From Paenibacillus dendritiformis (lineage in GTDB: Bacteria > Bacillota > Bacilli > Paenibacillales > Paenibacillaceae): a DNA stretch of 64,000 bases. How positions within the stretch are numbered: the stretch's first letter is position 1; every line of letters starts with the position of its first letter. The position numbers were made by a program, and so were the translations under genes. The notes beneath the pieces were generated by a model. It had not been told where the DNA came from and ran no database searches. It was given only the letters and a program-made list of their open reading frames with translations. Where the stretch lies: assembly GCF_021654795.1 (NCBI RefSeq), contig NZ_AP025344.1, positions 3,224,501 to 3,288,500 on the forward strand. The letters are read 5' to 3'. This document shows, in pieces, positions 1 through 9,311 of the stretch.

Positions 1-1819
1 CGATCGTCAAGCAGCGGATCCGATCCGGAGTCACCTGCTCCCGCTGCCAATTCAGCTCGAAAATATGCTGCAGCAGCTTCGCCGTCTGTTCCGCGTCGCC
101 GCTCTTGACGACGTTCATCAGCTGAATTTCCGTCTCGATCGGATAGTGATAATGCGGAGATTGGGCCGCGTCAATCTGTTCATACATCATCGTCGATTCC
201 GTCCCGTGCACGATCCGGTAATCGAGCGCCATCAGCGCCTCGCTGTAGGCGGCCGCGATCCGATCGATCCCGCGGTGAATCGAGCTGACGCCGCAGGCGA
301 TGGACAGCTTGAAGCGAAGCTGCGCCGTCTCCTTCAGCGGCAGCAGCAGATCGTCCCGGATCGCGCTGACGGAGGCCGACGATTCCGGAACATTCAGCAG
401 CACGGCAAGCCGATCGCGCTCCAGCTCAACGATATAGCCCCGCCTCTGCAGCAGCTCATGACCCAGATTCGTCAGCACGAACCGGACCAGACCCCATTCG
501 CGTTCGGTGTCCCCCTGGATGAATTGCGAGCAATCGGCGATATCGATCAGAATGATGCCGAAGAAATCATGATCGAGCCGGATGTCCATGAAATCGAGGG
601 TCTCGTTCATCCCGTAAGACAGGTCGACATGGCCGCGAATGAGGCGCGACAGGAAATTCGCCCGCAGCACGGGCGCTTGCTCGGACAAGGTATGCCGCAG
701 CTTTTCCTCTTCCTCCAAGGTCCGGATGACCGACTGCTTAATCAGATCGAATTCGTCCCGATACATCTCTGAAGATGGCCGCTCCCGCTGCGTCAACACC
801 TTCGCCACGCTCTTGATCGGCCGATAGTAGCGATAGGCCATCGCATAGGAGCCGCCGATTCCCGCCGCCAGGCAGGCCGTCAGGAGGATGAGGGCCCAGC
901 GCTTGATGACAAGCACCTCCTGCAGAACCACCTTCTTCGGAATGACCGAGACGTATTCCCAGCCGTTGCTTCCCTTGACGCGCGACAGAACCATCGGCTC
1001 CCCGTCGATCCGCATCTCGTTATTTCCGTTGAACTGCTGCAGATGACGTCGAATGGCGGAGGCCTTATCGCCGATAACCGTTGACATCAGCACCTCCCGC
1101 TTTTCGTTCAGGATCAGGAGCGAGCCGTCATTGACGCCTTCAATCTGCGTTAACAACGCTTTAAGCTGCTGCTCGTCTATCTGGACGAGCAATTGCCCCT
1201 TTATATCCGATACATACTCGTAAGGAAGTGATTGCACGAAGGTGATCATGTTGGACTGGACATTTTCCCGCCTGACGGGTTCGGAAGGCAAATACCGCTT
1301 CGGATGGAGTCCCGTCAGCAGTTGATGGCGGACCCATTCGGCGCTGCGGGCGGTGTAAATGGCGATGCGCGAAAAATAGAGAGAGGCATCCGTCTTCATC
1401 TCGGGGGTCAGAATCATATCGCTCCCTTGGAAATAGACCGCAAAATCATGGATGAAGCTGCTGATGTTTTTGTATTTACTCAGCTCCTTCAAGGCGTCAA
1501 TGACCTTCAACTGCTTCTCCAGCCCTTCGCTGCCGGCATTGTTCAGCAGCCATCTAACCTTGGGATTGAACGCCACCTGGGCCGTCAACTGTTCCACTTC
1601 CTTCAATCTCGAATCCGTAATCTGATTCAACTGCTTGAGCAGCCCGGTGTTCGTTCGGATCGCGTGATTGATCATCATCTCCTCCATGCGGCAGTAAAAA
1701 AGGCCGGCCACCGTCACCGGCAGCAGCAAGACAAGCAGGTAAGAGAGCAGGAGGGTCCAAAAAACGCTCCTCCTCGTCATGCTCCCCCTCCAGACGCGGA
1801 TACTCCAGCGAGCCTTCAT
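1..1819 (-). CDS. Membrane-bound AraC-family regulator, partial (3' end outside window)
   Basis: An open frame of about 606 codons runs from an ATG at 1819 to the window edge. It has an N-terminal membrane segment (about residues 20-43), an extracytoplasmic Cache-like region, a second membrane segment near residue 300 (VIKRWALILLTACLAAG), then a cytoplasmic part. The predicted C-terminal AraC helix-turn-helix lies beyond position 1. This layout is that of large YesS-like AraC regulators that sense a surface signal and control a neighbouring sugar transport operon. A second ATG at 1780 has an even better ribosome site (GGAGGGGGAGC), so the true start may be there. The family call rests on architecture because the DNA-binding domain is not visible. 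Confidence 0.75.
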   Translation of the reverse strand, partial: MKARWSIRVWRGSMTRRSVFWTLLLSYLLVLLLPVTVAGLFYCRMEEMMINHAIRTNTGLLKQLNQITDSRLKEVEQLTAQVAFNPKVRWLLNNAGSEGLEKQLKVIDALKELSKYKNISSFIHDFAVYFQGSDMILTPEMKTDASLYFSRIAIYTARSAEWVRHQLLTGLHPKRYLPSEPVRRENVQSNMITFVQSLPYEYVSDIKGQLLVQIDEQQLKALLTQIEGVNDGSLLILNEKREVLMSTVIGDKASAIRRHLQQFNGNNEMRIDGEPMVLSRVKGSNGWEYVSVIPKKVVLQEVLVIKRWALILLTACLAAGIGGSYAMAYRYYRPIKSVAKVLTQRERPSSEMYRDEFDLIKQSVIRTLEEEEKLRHTLSEQAPVLRANFLSRLIRGHVDLSYGMNETLDFMDIRLDHDFFGIILIDIADCSQFIQGDTEREWGLVRFVLTNLGHELLQRRGYIVELERDRLAVLLNVPESSASVSAIRDDLLLPLKETAQLRFKLSIACGVSSIHRGIDRIAAAYSEALMALDYRIVHGTESTMMYEQIDAAQSPHYHYPIETEIQLMNVVKSGDAEQTAKLLQHIFELNWQREQVTPDRIRCLTI

Positions 1820-1943
1820 CCCTGTTCCCCCTTTCCTATTCTTCAAAAAATACGATGGCTTAACTATAATCAATGAGAAGAAGATGCGCCATTTTCAATA
1901 TGGTAAAATAACAGGTACTTATCGCATCAATCCAAGGAAATGA

Positions 1944-4028
1944 GTGAAGGCCATGCTGACATCATTAGAACAAATCCGCGTGTACAGGGAAGGACACGAC
2001 GAGCCGGGGCTGCTCGCGGACAATCGCTGGCTGCAATATATCGTTACGGCCGAGGAGCGCATCGTCAATCTGGAGCGGATCCAGTCGCTGCAGCAGCTGG
2101 CGAACTCCAATCCGGTGCTGGATTACGTGGAGCGCACCTTGAAGGTGCTGGATGAGCTGCCGCTGTCGTTCTGGATTAAGGAGACCATCGAAGAGGTGCT
2201 GAAATGGTCGGAAACGGCCAAGGGAGGAAGCGTCCGCCAACGCATCGCCTGGCAGGAACAGGGGATTTCCTTGTTCGCCCATAATGTCGGCTCGGCGCAG
2301 CTCTACGGGCAGCATACCCGGAATCAGCGGCAGGAACGCGTGCTGCTTACCCACACGCTCATTTTTACGCATGGTCTGATCGGCCAATATTTGCGCGGCG
2401 AAGTTCCGCTGGCGGAGAATGCCCCGCTCTATCATCTCATCGAGCGGGGCATCGTCTCCGCGCAGGAAATGCGGGATCTGCTCCTGCCATTGAACCAGTG
2501 CGTTATCGGGGCGGTATCCCCGGAGCTGTGGCATGCGCTGAAGGCCGATACCGAGCTGGTCATCGACCAGATCGTAAGCGGGCGCTTCGCGGATGGATTC
2601 GCCCTTCCGAATCGCATACGCCGGCTGCGGGCGATGTCCGATCGGCGCGGCGAGAACACGGAAGCGGAGCTGAGGAAGCTAACGGAACAGCCGCTGGCGC
2701 TCGATTCGCTCCAGACGTTGGAGACGAAGACGCTCTGGTATGTGGAAGCCGCGCTCCATGAATGCACGTTCGAGGAATTCGTGAAGATTTTCTTATTAAC
2801 GCTGGCCGCTCCGGAGATGGGCGCCCACATCCGGCATATCAGCTTCGAGCGCCTAATGAATGGCATGTATTATGATTTCCGGGGCCGGAAGCGATTGAAC
2901 GTCTATAAAAAGCGGATGATCGAGCAGGCGCTTCGCTCCTTGACTTACGACGGCATCGCGAACGGAGCGAAGCCGGACAGCCCGCATCTGGAATTGCGCA
3001 TCGAGCGGGCCGGCGGAATGACCGACAGCGTCTGCGTGAATTTCGTCTTCTCCCCTGCCGCGGAGAAGCTGATTGAGTTCTGCATCGAGGCCGAGAAGAC
3101 GCCCCTCTACGAGCGGGCCATTCTGATGCTGTACGATCTGTTCGAGCTGCGGCGCGACGCCTATGACCGCTTCCATAACGAGGAGGCGTATCTGTCGGAT
3201 ATGAACGGGTCGGCCGATTACAAGCAAATCATTCTCGACTATGTAACGGGTTCGCGCGTCATCGATATCGGTCCCGGCGGCGGCGTCATGCTCGACCTGC
3301 TTGAAGAGCGGATGCCGGAAGCGGAAGCTATCGGCATCGATATTTCCCAAAATGTCGTTGAATCGCTGGAACGGAAAAAGCAGTTGGAGAACCGGCGCTG
3401 GCACGTCATGAAGGGCGATGCCCTCGATCTGAAGCGGTACGTGGCTCCGCAGAGCATCAATACGGTTATTTTCTCTTCGATTCTGCATGAGATGTATTCT
3501 TATATTGAATACGAAGGAGAGCGGTTCAACCCAAGGACGGTCGCCGCCGCCCTGCGCAGCGCGTTCGATGTGCTCGCCCCGGGCGGGCGCATCATCATTC
3601 GCGACGGCATTATGAGCGAGCCGGAAGACGAGATGCGGATGATTCGCTTCCGGAACGCGGACGGCATGCCGTGGCTGGAGCGGTATGCCAAGGACTTTGC
3701 CGGGCGGCGCATCTCGTTCGAGCGCCTGTCCCCGTTCGAGGCGAAGCTGCCGATTAATGATGCGATGGAATTTCTGTACACCTACACCTGGGGTCCTGAA
3801 GCGTACGTACACGAGGTGCAGGAGCAGTTCGGCTATTTCACGCCGACGCAGTATGCGGAGTTCATTCAGCGCACCCTTGGCGAACGCGCGGCGATTCTCC
3901 GCTGCGATCATTATTTACAGGACGGATACACCGAGGCGCTGGCGCCGAAAATCAGCTTGTTCAATGAACGCGGGGAGCCTGTCCGCCTGCCGGACAGCAC
4001 CTGCTTGATCGTGATAGAGAAGAAGTAG
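1944..4028 (+). CDS. Class I SAM-dependent methyltransferase with long N-terminal domain
   Basis: This 694-residue protein has two parts. Residues 1 to about 410 are helical and of unrecognised family. The C-terminal third is a Rossmann methyltransferase: motif I VIDIGPGGG near residue 434, an acidic residue ending strand 2 (AIGIDIS), KGDALDL, and LAPGGRIIIRDGI. The substrate cannot be deduced. The start is a GTG at 1944 behind AAGGAA; an in-frame ATG at 1953 is an alternative. A promoter and the WYL regulator follow downstream, so the gene seems to be transcribed alone. Confidence 0.75.
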   Translation: MKAMLTSLEQIRVYREGHDEPGLLADNRWLQYIVTAEERIVNLERIQSLQQLANSNPVLDYVERTLKVLDELPLSFWIKETIEEVLKWSETAKGGSVRQRIAWQEQGISLFAHNVGSAQLYGQHTRNQRQERVLLTHTLIFTHGLIGQYLRGEVPLAENAPLYHLIERGIVSAQEMRDLLLPLNQCVIGAVSPELWHALKADTELVIDQIVSGRFADGFALPNRIRRLRAMSDRRGENTEAELRKLTEQPLALDSLQTLETKTLWYVEAALHECTFEEFVKIFLLTLAAPEMGAHIRHISFERLMNGMYYDFRGRKRLNVYKKRMIEQALRSLTYDGIANGAKPDSPHLELRIERAGGMTDSVCVNFVFSPAAEKLIEFCIEAEKTPLYERAILMLYDLFELRRDAYDRFHNEEAYLSDMNGSADYKQIILDYVTGSRVIDIGPGGGVMLDLLEERMPEAEAIGIDISQNVVESLERKKQLENRRWHVMKGDALDLKRYVAPQSINTVIFSSILHEMYSYIEYEGERFNPRTVAAALRSAFDVLAPGGRIIIRDGIMSEPEDEMRMIRFRNADGMPWLERYAKDFAGRRISFERLSPFEAKLPINDAMEFLYTYTWGPEAYVHEVQEQFGYFTPTQYAEFIQRTLGERAAILRCDHYLQDGYTEALAPKISLFNERGEPVRLPDSTCLIVIEKK

Positions 4029-4130
4029 CGCGGAAATAGCGGGCAGGCCGATATCCTTCTCCTGGCCGGGAAGGGTTCGGCCTGTCTTGAGTCGAGGGGA
4101 CTGTCCGGGCCGCTACCCGATGCCCTCCCT

Positions 4131-4160
4131 ATATGACATCTATTGTCATATTGGTATGAT
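4131..4160 (+). promoter_or_regulatory. Promoter with overlapping perfect palindromic operator
   Basis: ATATGACA (4131-4138), spacer TCTAT, then TGTCATAT (4144-4151) forms a perfect 8-bp inverted repeat. The left arm contains a -35-like ATGACA (4133-4138). A TATGAT -10 lies at 4155-4160 after a 16-bp spacer, so a protein on the palindrome would sit inside the promoter. The promoter faces the WYL regulator gene, which suggests autoregulation (inference). Confidence 0.5.
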
Positions 4161-4234
4161 ATGATGAGGATTTGATGAGCACGCTGCAAATGAACTTAGA
4201 CAAAAAGAGATTCCACGGGAAAGAGGTTGATAGG

Positions 4235-5197
4235 ATGCGGGCGGATCGGCTGTTATCCATCGTGCTGCTGCTGCAGACTCACGGCAAATTGACATCCAAG
4301 GAGCTGGCCCGGCGGCTGGAGGTATCCGAGCGGACGATTATGCGCGACATGGATGCCCTCAGCGCCGCAGGCATTCCGGTGTACGCGGATCGCGGATCGA
4401 ATGGCGGCTGGATGCTGGCGGAAGGATACCGCACGACATTAACGGGGATGAAGGCGACGGAGCTTGTGTCGCTGCTGCTGATCCCCTCCTCCCTGCTCGA
4501 TGATCTCGGCCTGCGGGAAGAGGGTGACAGCGCCCTGCGGAAGCTGCTTGCCTCCACGTCCGCCGAGCAGCGGCGGGATGCGGACATTGCCCGGGAGCGC
4601 CTCCATATCGACGGGGCCGGTTGGCATGAGTCGACGACGGACTCGTCGCCCTTTCTGCCTCTGCTGCAGGAAGCTGTATGGGAAGAGCGGGCGGTTCGCG
4701 TGGAATATGAGCGCGAGGATGGCGTCGTGACCCGGACGCTTCACCCGCTCGGGCTCGTGGCGAAGCGCAATGTGTGGTATGTCGTCGCCGAGACCGCCGA
4801 CGCCGCGCTGCGCACGTACCGCTTGTCGCGGCTGAAGCATGCCGAGCTGCTGAAGGAGACCTTCGCGCGCCCCGCCCGCTTCGACCTCGCGTCCTACTGG
4901 GCGCAATCGACGGCCCAGTTCACCGCGAGCCTGCCGCGTTACCCGGCGCGCATTCGGGTGCGCGATGACATCCTGGCGCGCTTGTCCCAGGACCGGTACG
5001 TGCGGGTTGGCCCGATCCGGGCGGCAGGCGGCGGATGGTCCGAGGCCAAGGTCGAATTCCATACGCTGGAATCCGCCGCCGAGACGATTCTCCGCTTCGG
5101 TCCGCGGATGGAGGCGATTGAGCCGGCCGAGTTGCGCGCCGCGGTCATTGCGGAAGCGAAGGCGCTGCTGGCGCAATACGGCGAGAAGCAGGCCTAA
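4235..5197 (+). CDS. YafY/WYL-family transcriptional regulator
   Basis: The 320-residue protein starts with a DeoR-type winged helix (RLLSIVLLLQTHGKLTSKELARRLEVSER is split here as helix 1-2 and the recognition helix ending in TIMRDMDAL). The middle and C-terminal parts match WYL-domain regulators, with HPLGLVAKRNVWYVVAE and TYRLSRLKHAE. Such proteins usually sense a ligand through the WYL domain. The ATG at 4235 has AGAGG eight bases upstream and is preferred to the earlier in-frame codons. The palindrome in its promoter is a likely self-operator. The regulated partner could be the downstream DinB-like gene. Confidence 0.85.
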   Translation: MRADRLLSIVLLLQTHGKLTSKELARRLEVSERTIMRDMDALSAAGIPVYADRGSNGGWMLAEGYRTTLTGMKATELVSLLLIPSSLLDDLGLREEGDSALRKLLASTSAEQRRDADIARERLHIDGAGWHESTTDSSPFLPLLQEAVWEERAVRVEYEREDGVVTRTLHPLGLVAKRNVWYVVAETADAALRTYRLSRLKHAELLKETFARPARFDLASYWAQSTAQFTASLPRYPARIRVRDDILARLSQDRYVRVGPIRAAGGGWSEAKVEFHTLESAAETILRFGPRMEAIEPAELRAAVIAEAKALLAQYGEKQA

Positions 5198-5304
5198 GGC
5201 CGATTTTTCGAGCGCAGCCTGTCCCTTTTTTCTTACATTGTATAGGGGCCGTGTTATTTTACAGGTATACTGAAAGCAATTCCAATGCCGGAGGTGCATG
5301 CATT

Positions 5305-5817
5305 ATGCCGCAAGATTCGAAGGAGAGCGTGGCTCAGCATTATTTGCGGGTCGTCATCGACAAATTCACGAGCCTGAAAGCGGACGCCGAGCGGGCAATG
5401 ACTCAGCTTCGGGAGCAGGATATCCATTGGGCGATGAACGAGGACTCGAACTGCGTCGCCGTTATCGTCCAGCATATGAGCGGCAATATGATATCCCGCT
5501 GGACCGATTTCCTGACGAGCGACGGCGAGAAGCCGGATCGCAACCGCGACGATGAATTCATCGATTCGATTCGTTCCACAGAAGATCTGCTGCGGGTATG
5601 GAAGCAGGGCTGGGATGTATTTCTTCATGCGCTCCGCTCCCTGACTGCGGATGATCTGTTGGCGACGGTCACGATCCGGAACGAGCCCCATTCCGTTCTC
5701 GAAGCGATCGAGCGCCAGATGTCGCATTATTCGTATCATGTCGGCCAGATCGTCTATGTGGCGAAGCAGATTCGCTCCGAGGAATGGACTACCTTATCGA
5801 TTCCCCGCAAAAAATAA
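5305..5817 (+). CDS. DinB-like / DUF1572 family protein
   Basis: A 170-residue four-helix protein with the spaced histidines of the DinB/DUF1572 superfamily: VQHMSGN near residue 55 and HYSYHVGQIVYVAKQ near the C-terminus. Members often bind a metal through three His residues and some are thiol-dependent transferases, but the activity here cannot be assigned. The ATG at 5305 follows GGAGG with a 10-base gap. An ATG at 5298 is out of frame. Confidence 0.75.
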   Translation: MPQDSKESVAQHYLRVVIDKFTSLKADAERAMTQLREQDIHWAMNEDSNCVAVIVQHMSGNMISRWTDFLTSDGEKPDRNRDDEFIDSIRSTEDLLRVWKQGWDVFLHALRSLTADDLLATVTIRNEPHSVLEAIERQMSHYSYHVGQIVYVAKQIRSEEWTTLSIPRKK

Positions 5818-5921
5818 GATTCCGGCACGGGGCAGGCCTGTCAGCAGCAGACCGGCCCTTCGTTCCGGACCGAATCCCGGCGTCGACCGCCTTCTGGCCT
5901 CCATTTCCCTGGCCCCCCCAT

Positions 5922-7001
5922 CTACCGCTTGGCATATCGTTCGATCATGTCCGCCAGCTTCCATGTCGTGCCGATCGCATCGCCGGAGTGCGACTCCATC
6001 CGCCGCACGTACTCCTCCCGCTTTTCCGCGAGCATATGAATCATGCGCAGGAAGGCGTCCGACGGCACGTCCGCATCGTCCAGCACCTCGGCAAAGCCTC
6101 GGTCCGCGAACGATCGGGCGTTCAGGATTTGATCCCCGCGGCTCGAACCCTTCGGCAGCGGAATCAGCAGCATCGGCTTGCGGAGCGACAGGAATTCAAA
6201 AATCGCGTTCGATCCGGCCCTGGAGATGACGATATCGGACATCGCCATCAGATGAGGCAGCTCCTCATGGACGAATTCGAATTGCTTATAGCCCGGCAGC
6301 TGCAGAGCTTCGTCCACCTGGCCCGCGCCGCAAATATGCACGATCCGGAAGGTGGCGAGCAAAGCACGCAGGTTGGCCCGGATCGCCTCGTTGATGCTCC
6401 TGGCGCCCAAGCTGCCGCCCATGACGAGCAGGACCTTCTTGCCCGCCGGGAATCCGCAATGCCGCCGCCCGACAGCGGCATCGCCCTGCCGAAGCTCCTC
6501 GCGGACGATTGCGCCGACGTATTCCGCTTTGCCGCTGTGGATATGCTGAAGCGTCTCCGGGAATGTCGCGCAGATCCGGGTAGCGAACGGAGTGGCGATA
6601 CGGTTCGCCAAGCCCGGCGTCATATCCGACTCGTGGATGACGGCCGGAACGCGCCGCATCCATCCCGCCGCTACGACCGGCACCGACACGAATCCTCCCT
6701 TGGAGAAAATGATCCGGGGCCCAATGCGCCTCAATAACGCATAGGCTTGGCCACAGCCTTTTAAGACCTTGAACGGATCCTTCACATTGTTCCAATCCGC
6801 ATACCGCCTTAGCTTTCCGGTCGATATGCCGTGATAGGTCACTCCGGAGAAGGCGGACATAATCTCCCGCTCGATTCCTTCATGCGACCCGATATAGTGA
6901 ATATCCCAATTCCGCTCCAGCAGCTTCGGAATCAAGGCGGCATTGACGCTTACGTGCCCTGCCGAGCCTCCTCCGGTAAGGACGATCTTATTATTTTTCA
7001 T
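5922..7001 (-). CDS. murG: MurG-like lipid II synthase (GlcNAc transferase)
   Basis: MurG adds UDP-GlcNAc to undecaprenyl-PP-MurNAc-pentapeptide on the inner membrane face to make lipid II. The 359-residue protein shows the glycine-rich GGGSAGHV loop (residues 10-17), [30 protein letters not shown] and the C-terminal [11 protein letters not shown] that binds the nucleotide sugar. Start ATG has GGGGGAAG upstream. It is not in a division/cell-wall cluster, so it is probably a second or relocated copy; an imperfect palindrome lies about 125 bp upstream. Full length for the family. Confidence 0.9.
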   Translation of the reverse strand: MKNNKIVLTGGGSAGHVSVNAALIPKLLERNWDIHYIGSHEGIEREIMSAFSGVTYHGISTGKLRRYADWNNVKDPFKVLKGCGQAYALLRRIGPRIIFSKGGFVSVPVVAAGWMRRVPAVIHESDMTPGLANRIATPFATRICATFPETLQHIHSGKAEYVGAIVREELRQGDAAVGRRHCGFPAGKKVLLVMGGSLGARSINEAIRANLRALLATFRIVHICGAGQVDEALQLPGYKQFEFVHEELPHLMAMSDIVISRAGSNAIFEFLSLRKPMLLIPLPKGSSRGDQILNARSFADRGFAEVLDDADVPSDAFLRMIHMLAEKREEYVRRMESHSGDAIGTTWKLADMIERYAKR

Positions 7002-7125
7002 CGGCTTCCCCCATCCCGCGCTCCGTCATCCTTGCATAGCTGCGTTGCTGACTCGCTTCAGACATGCGAGCTTCTTCCGAACGCTTGAATCGGTTCAAAT
7101 GTCTGGAGCTGCTGCGGATATATCA

Positions 7126-7151
7126 GTTAACATAATAATAATTATGATAAC
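7126..7151. promoter_or_regulatory. Operator-like imperfect palindrome upstream of murG
   Basis: GTTAACATAAT (7126-7136), spacer AATA, ATTATGATAAC (7141-7151): 11-bp arms with one mismatch in an AT-rich stretch between the histidine kinase and murG. It could bind a regulator of murG; the binder is unknown. Confidence 0.35.
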
Positions 7152-7267
7152 CACAATCCTGATCTCTAGGGATCATTTCGCATTTAATGAGGAGGTAACG
7201 CGGTTTAACATACTTGTTGTTCGCCTCATTGTAAACTGCCGCTCCCCGCAAAGGCAAATAAAACAGA

Positions 7268-8338
7268 CTACTTCTCCGGCAGCCGCACCGTGAAGGTAAA
7301 GTGCCCATGCTCATGCCGAAGCGAAATCGTTCCCCCATGCAGCTCGACGATGTTTTTCGCGATGGACAGCCCCAGACCCGAGCCCGATTGAATCTCATTC
7401 GCCGTCCGGGAATCATCCGCCTTGTAGAAACGTTCAAACAGATGCTTCTCCTGCTCCGCGGTAATCGGCTTCCCTTCGTTCTCGATGGCTACGCTCAAGC
7501 GGCCGTTCCCGGATTGGAACGAAACATGGATATCGCCCGGCTTGATCGAAAATTTCAAGGCGTTCAGCAGCAGATTGTCGAGGGCCCGGATGATCTTCTC
7601 GCTGTCCACCTGAACCAGGGCAGTGGCCGCTCCGAGCCGCCAATGCATTCGCACCCCATACTCGTGGGCAATCGGCTCGAATTCCACGAGCATCTGTTCC
7701 AGCAGCTCGCGCAAATCGATCTGTTCCTTCTGGAGCTTCACATCGGTTGAAATCAGGCGCGTATACTCGAACAAATCGTCGATTAAATATTTCAGGTGAA
7801 TGGCCTTCTTGTACGTATTGTGAATGAACCGCTCCTGCTCCTCCGTGTCTTGATACGATTTGCTCGTCAGCAGATCCAGGTACCCGATAATGCTCGTAAG
7901 CGGCGTCCGCAGATCATGGGAAATTCCCGTAATCAGCGCCATCTTCGCTTGCTCCTGCTGGCGTTCATTGGCTTGCTGCAGCATAAGGGCCTCCGCCATC
8001 GCATTAATGCTGTCCGCTACTCTGCCCAGCTCATCCTCGCGCTCCGCGGGCACCCGGTAAGTCAGATCGCCCCGAGAGATGACATGGAGCCCCTCGGCCA
8101 GCTTCATCACATATTGAACAATCGGCCGGGTGAAGTAGAAAAACAGCGCCGTGAAGAGGCCGGCAAATATAAAGATGTCAAACACGGCAAGATACGGCGC
8201 GATCGGGTAATGATTCTTAATGTGGTTAAATAAAATCATAATCAGCACGGTCAACAATAAGCTGAGCACGAACCGCCACAATATCGCGCCCCGGATACTT
8301 TTGCGGATATGGAAGAGAGTCACGAGTTTATTTATCAA
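7268..8338 (-). CDS. Sensor histidine kinase, VanS-like
   Basis: A 356-residue kinase with two membrane segments (about 23-37 and 49-70) separated by only some ten residues, so it probably senses within or near the membrane. A HAMP linker follows (about 72-125), then HisKA with phospho-acceptor His141 (SHDLRTPLTS) and a HATPase domain with NLLLNALKFS, ERFYKADD and GSGLGLSI. Its start overlaps the response regulator end by 11 bp, so the two are translationally coupled. The resemblance is to VanS/YcbM-type kinases of cell-envelope stress; the nearby murG is a plausible target (inference). Confidence 0.88.
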   Translation of the reverse strand: MINKLVTLFHIRKSIRGAILWRFVLSLLLTVLIMILFNHIKNHYPIAPYLAVFDIFIFAGLFTALFFYFTRPIVQYVMKLAEGLHVISRGDLTYRVPAEREDELGRVADSINAMAEALMLQQANERQQEQAKMALITGISHDLRTPLTSIIGYLDLLTSKSYQDTEEQERFIHNTYKKAIHLKYLIDDLFEYTRLISTDVKLQKEQIDLRELLEQMLVEFEPIAHEYGVRMHWRLGAATALVQVDSEKIIRALDNLLLNALKFSIKPGDIHVSFQSGNGRLSVAIENEGKPITAEQEKHLFERFYKADDSRTANEIQSGSGLGLSIAKNIVELHGGTISLRHEHGHFTFTVRLPEK

Positions 8339-9017
8339 TTTTATAACCTACTCCCCAGACGGTCTTAATATATTGCGGGCTCCGCGGGTTCAGTTCGAGC
8401 TTCTCCCGCAGATTGCGGATATGCACCATGACCGTGTTGTCCGAATACCCCGCAGGCTCCTTCCATACGCGCTCATAGATGCGATCGGCATGGAACACTT
8501 GGCCGCGATGCTTCGCCAGCAGCTCCAGGATCGAGAATTCAATCGGTGTCAAGCTGACCGCGCGCTCCCGCACCGTAACCTCGTGATGAACCCGATCGAT
8601 GACGAGATCGCCGATACGGATAATCTCCTCGTTCGGCGCCTGGGATTTTGCGTACTTCTGGCGGCGCAGCTGGGCTTTCACCCGGGCCATCAACTCCAGA
8701 GGATTGAATGGCTTCGCCACATAATCATCGGCTCCGGTCGTTAGTCCGTTGATTTTGTCGATATCCTCTACCTTGGCGGACAGCATGATGATCGGAACAC
8801 TTGAAGCTTCCCTTATTTTCATACAGGTCCGAATCCCGTCCATATTCGGCATCATCACATCCAGAATAACGACGTTAATCGGTTCGCTTTTCAAGCGTTC
8901 CAGCGCTTCCGCGCCGTCGGAAGCTTCACGAACTTGATAACCTTCATTCCGCAAATATACATGGATGACATCCCGAATCTCCGAATCATCATCCACGACT
9001 AATATCGTCGCCGTCAT
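8328..9017 (-). CDS. OmpR-family response regulator, VanR-like
   Basis: The receiver domain has DDD at residues 9-11, phospho-acceptor Asp53 (VILDVMMP) and the conserved K in DDYVAKPF. The C-terminal winged helix has SLTPIEFSILELLAKHRGQ and ends YIKTVWGVGYKI. I chose the ATG at 9017 because GGGGGAAGG stands just before it; an ATG at 9029 has no room for a ribosome site. The start lies inside the tail of a 41-codon ORF. Partner of the kinase at 7268-8338. Confidence 0.9.
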   Translation of the reverse strand: MTATILVVDDDSEIRDVIHVYLRNEGYQVREASDGAEALERLKSEPINVVILDVMMPNMDGIRTCMKIREASSVPIIMLSAKVEDIDKINGLTTGADDYVAKPFNPLELMARVKAQLRRQKYAKSQAPNEEIIRIGDLVIDRVHHEVTVRERAVSLTPIEFSILELLAKHRGQVFHADRIYERVWKEPAGYSDNTVMVHIRNLREKLELNPRSPQYIKTVWGVGYKIDK

Positions 9018-9114
9018 GCCTTCCCCCATCCTTATGCTTCATGATGAACATCACGCTTCCCAATACGAATACGATCCAGACAACCTCCAGCCCATAGGAC
9101 AGATCGAGTGCCAT
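8989..9114 (-). CDS. Putative 41-residue membrane peptide overlapping the response regulator start
   Basis: An ATG at 9114 preceded by AAGGATAAGC opens a 41-codon frame. It encodes a short polar start, a hydrophobic run (LEVVWIVFVLGSVMFIM) and a charged tail (KHKDGGRHDGDD). The frame ends 29 bases inside the response-regulator gene, in another frame, and the regulator's ribosome site lies inside it. This is the arrangement of a translationally coupled small membrane protein that could act with the kinase. It could also be chance; only the membrane span, ribosome site and overlap support it. Confidence 0.4.
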   Translation of the reverse strand: MALDLSYGLEVVWIVFVLGSVMFIMKHKDGGRHDGDDISRG

Positions 9115-9273
9115 GCTTATCCTTATCCTCACTCCCCCACTATCCTTTCCCCCTTATCTTATCGCAAAAAATTGAAGTTCTCCCCGCGGAAAAACTAAAG
9201 AAATTCTAAAGATGCCTGTTAGAAGGAACTGCGTTCTTAGGGGTTCCGGCCCGGGAAATTGCCTTGCCGGATC

Positions 9274-9304
9274 AAAAAAGCCATCCAGCGCTTGCTTGGA
9301 TGGC
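9274..9304 (-). terminator. Rho-independent terminator of the NUDIX gene
   Basis: Arms GCCATCCA (9280-9287) and TGGATGGC (9297-9304) with a 9-base loop. Six A on the + strand (9274-9279) give a U run on the minus transcript. It starts 8 bp beyond the NUDIX stop codon. Confidence 0.8.
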
Positions 9305-9311
9305 CAACCGT

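Noticed and set aside
65..1876. Long + strand frames at the left edge (65-772 and 1232-1876)
   Set aside because: The opposite strand has one continuous frame with membrane segments and Cache-like sequence; the + frames are its shadows.
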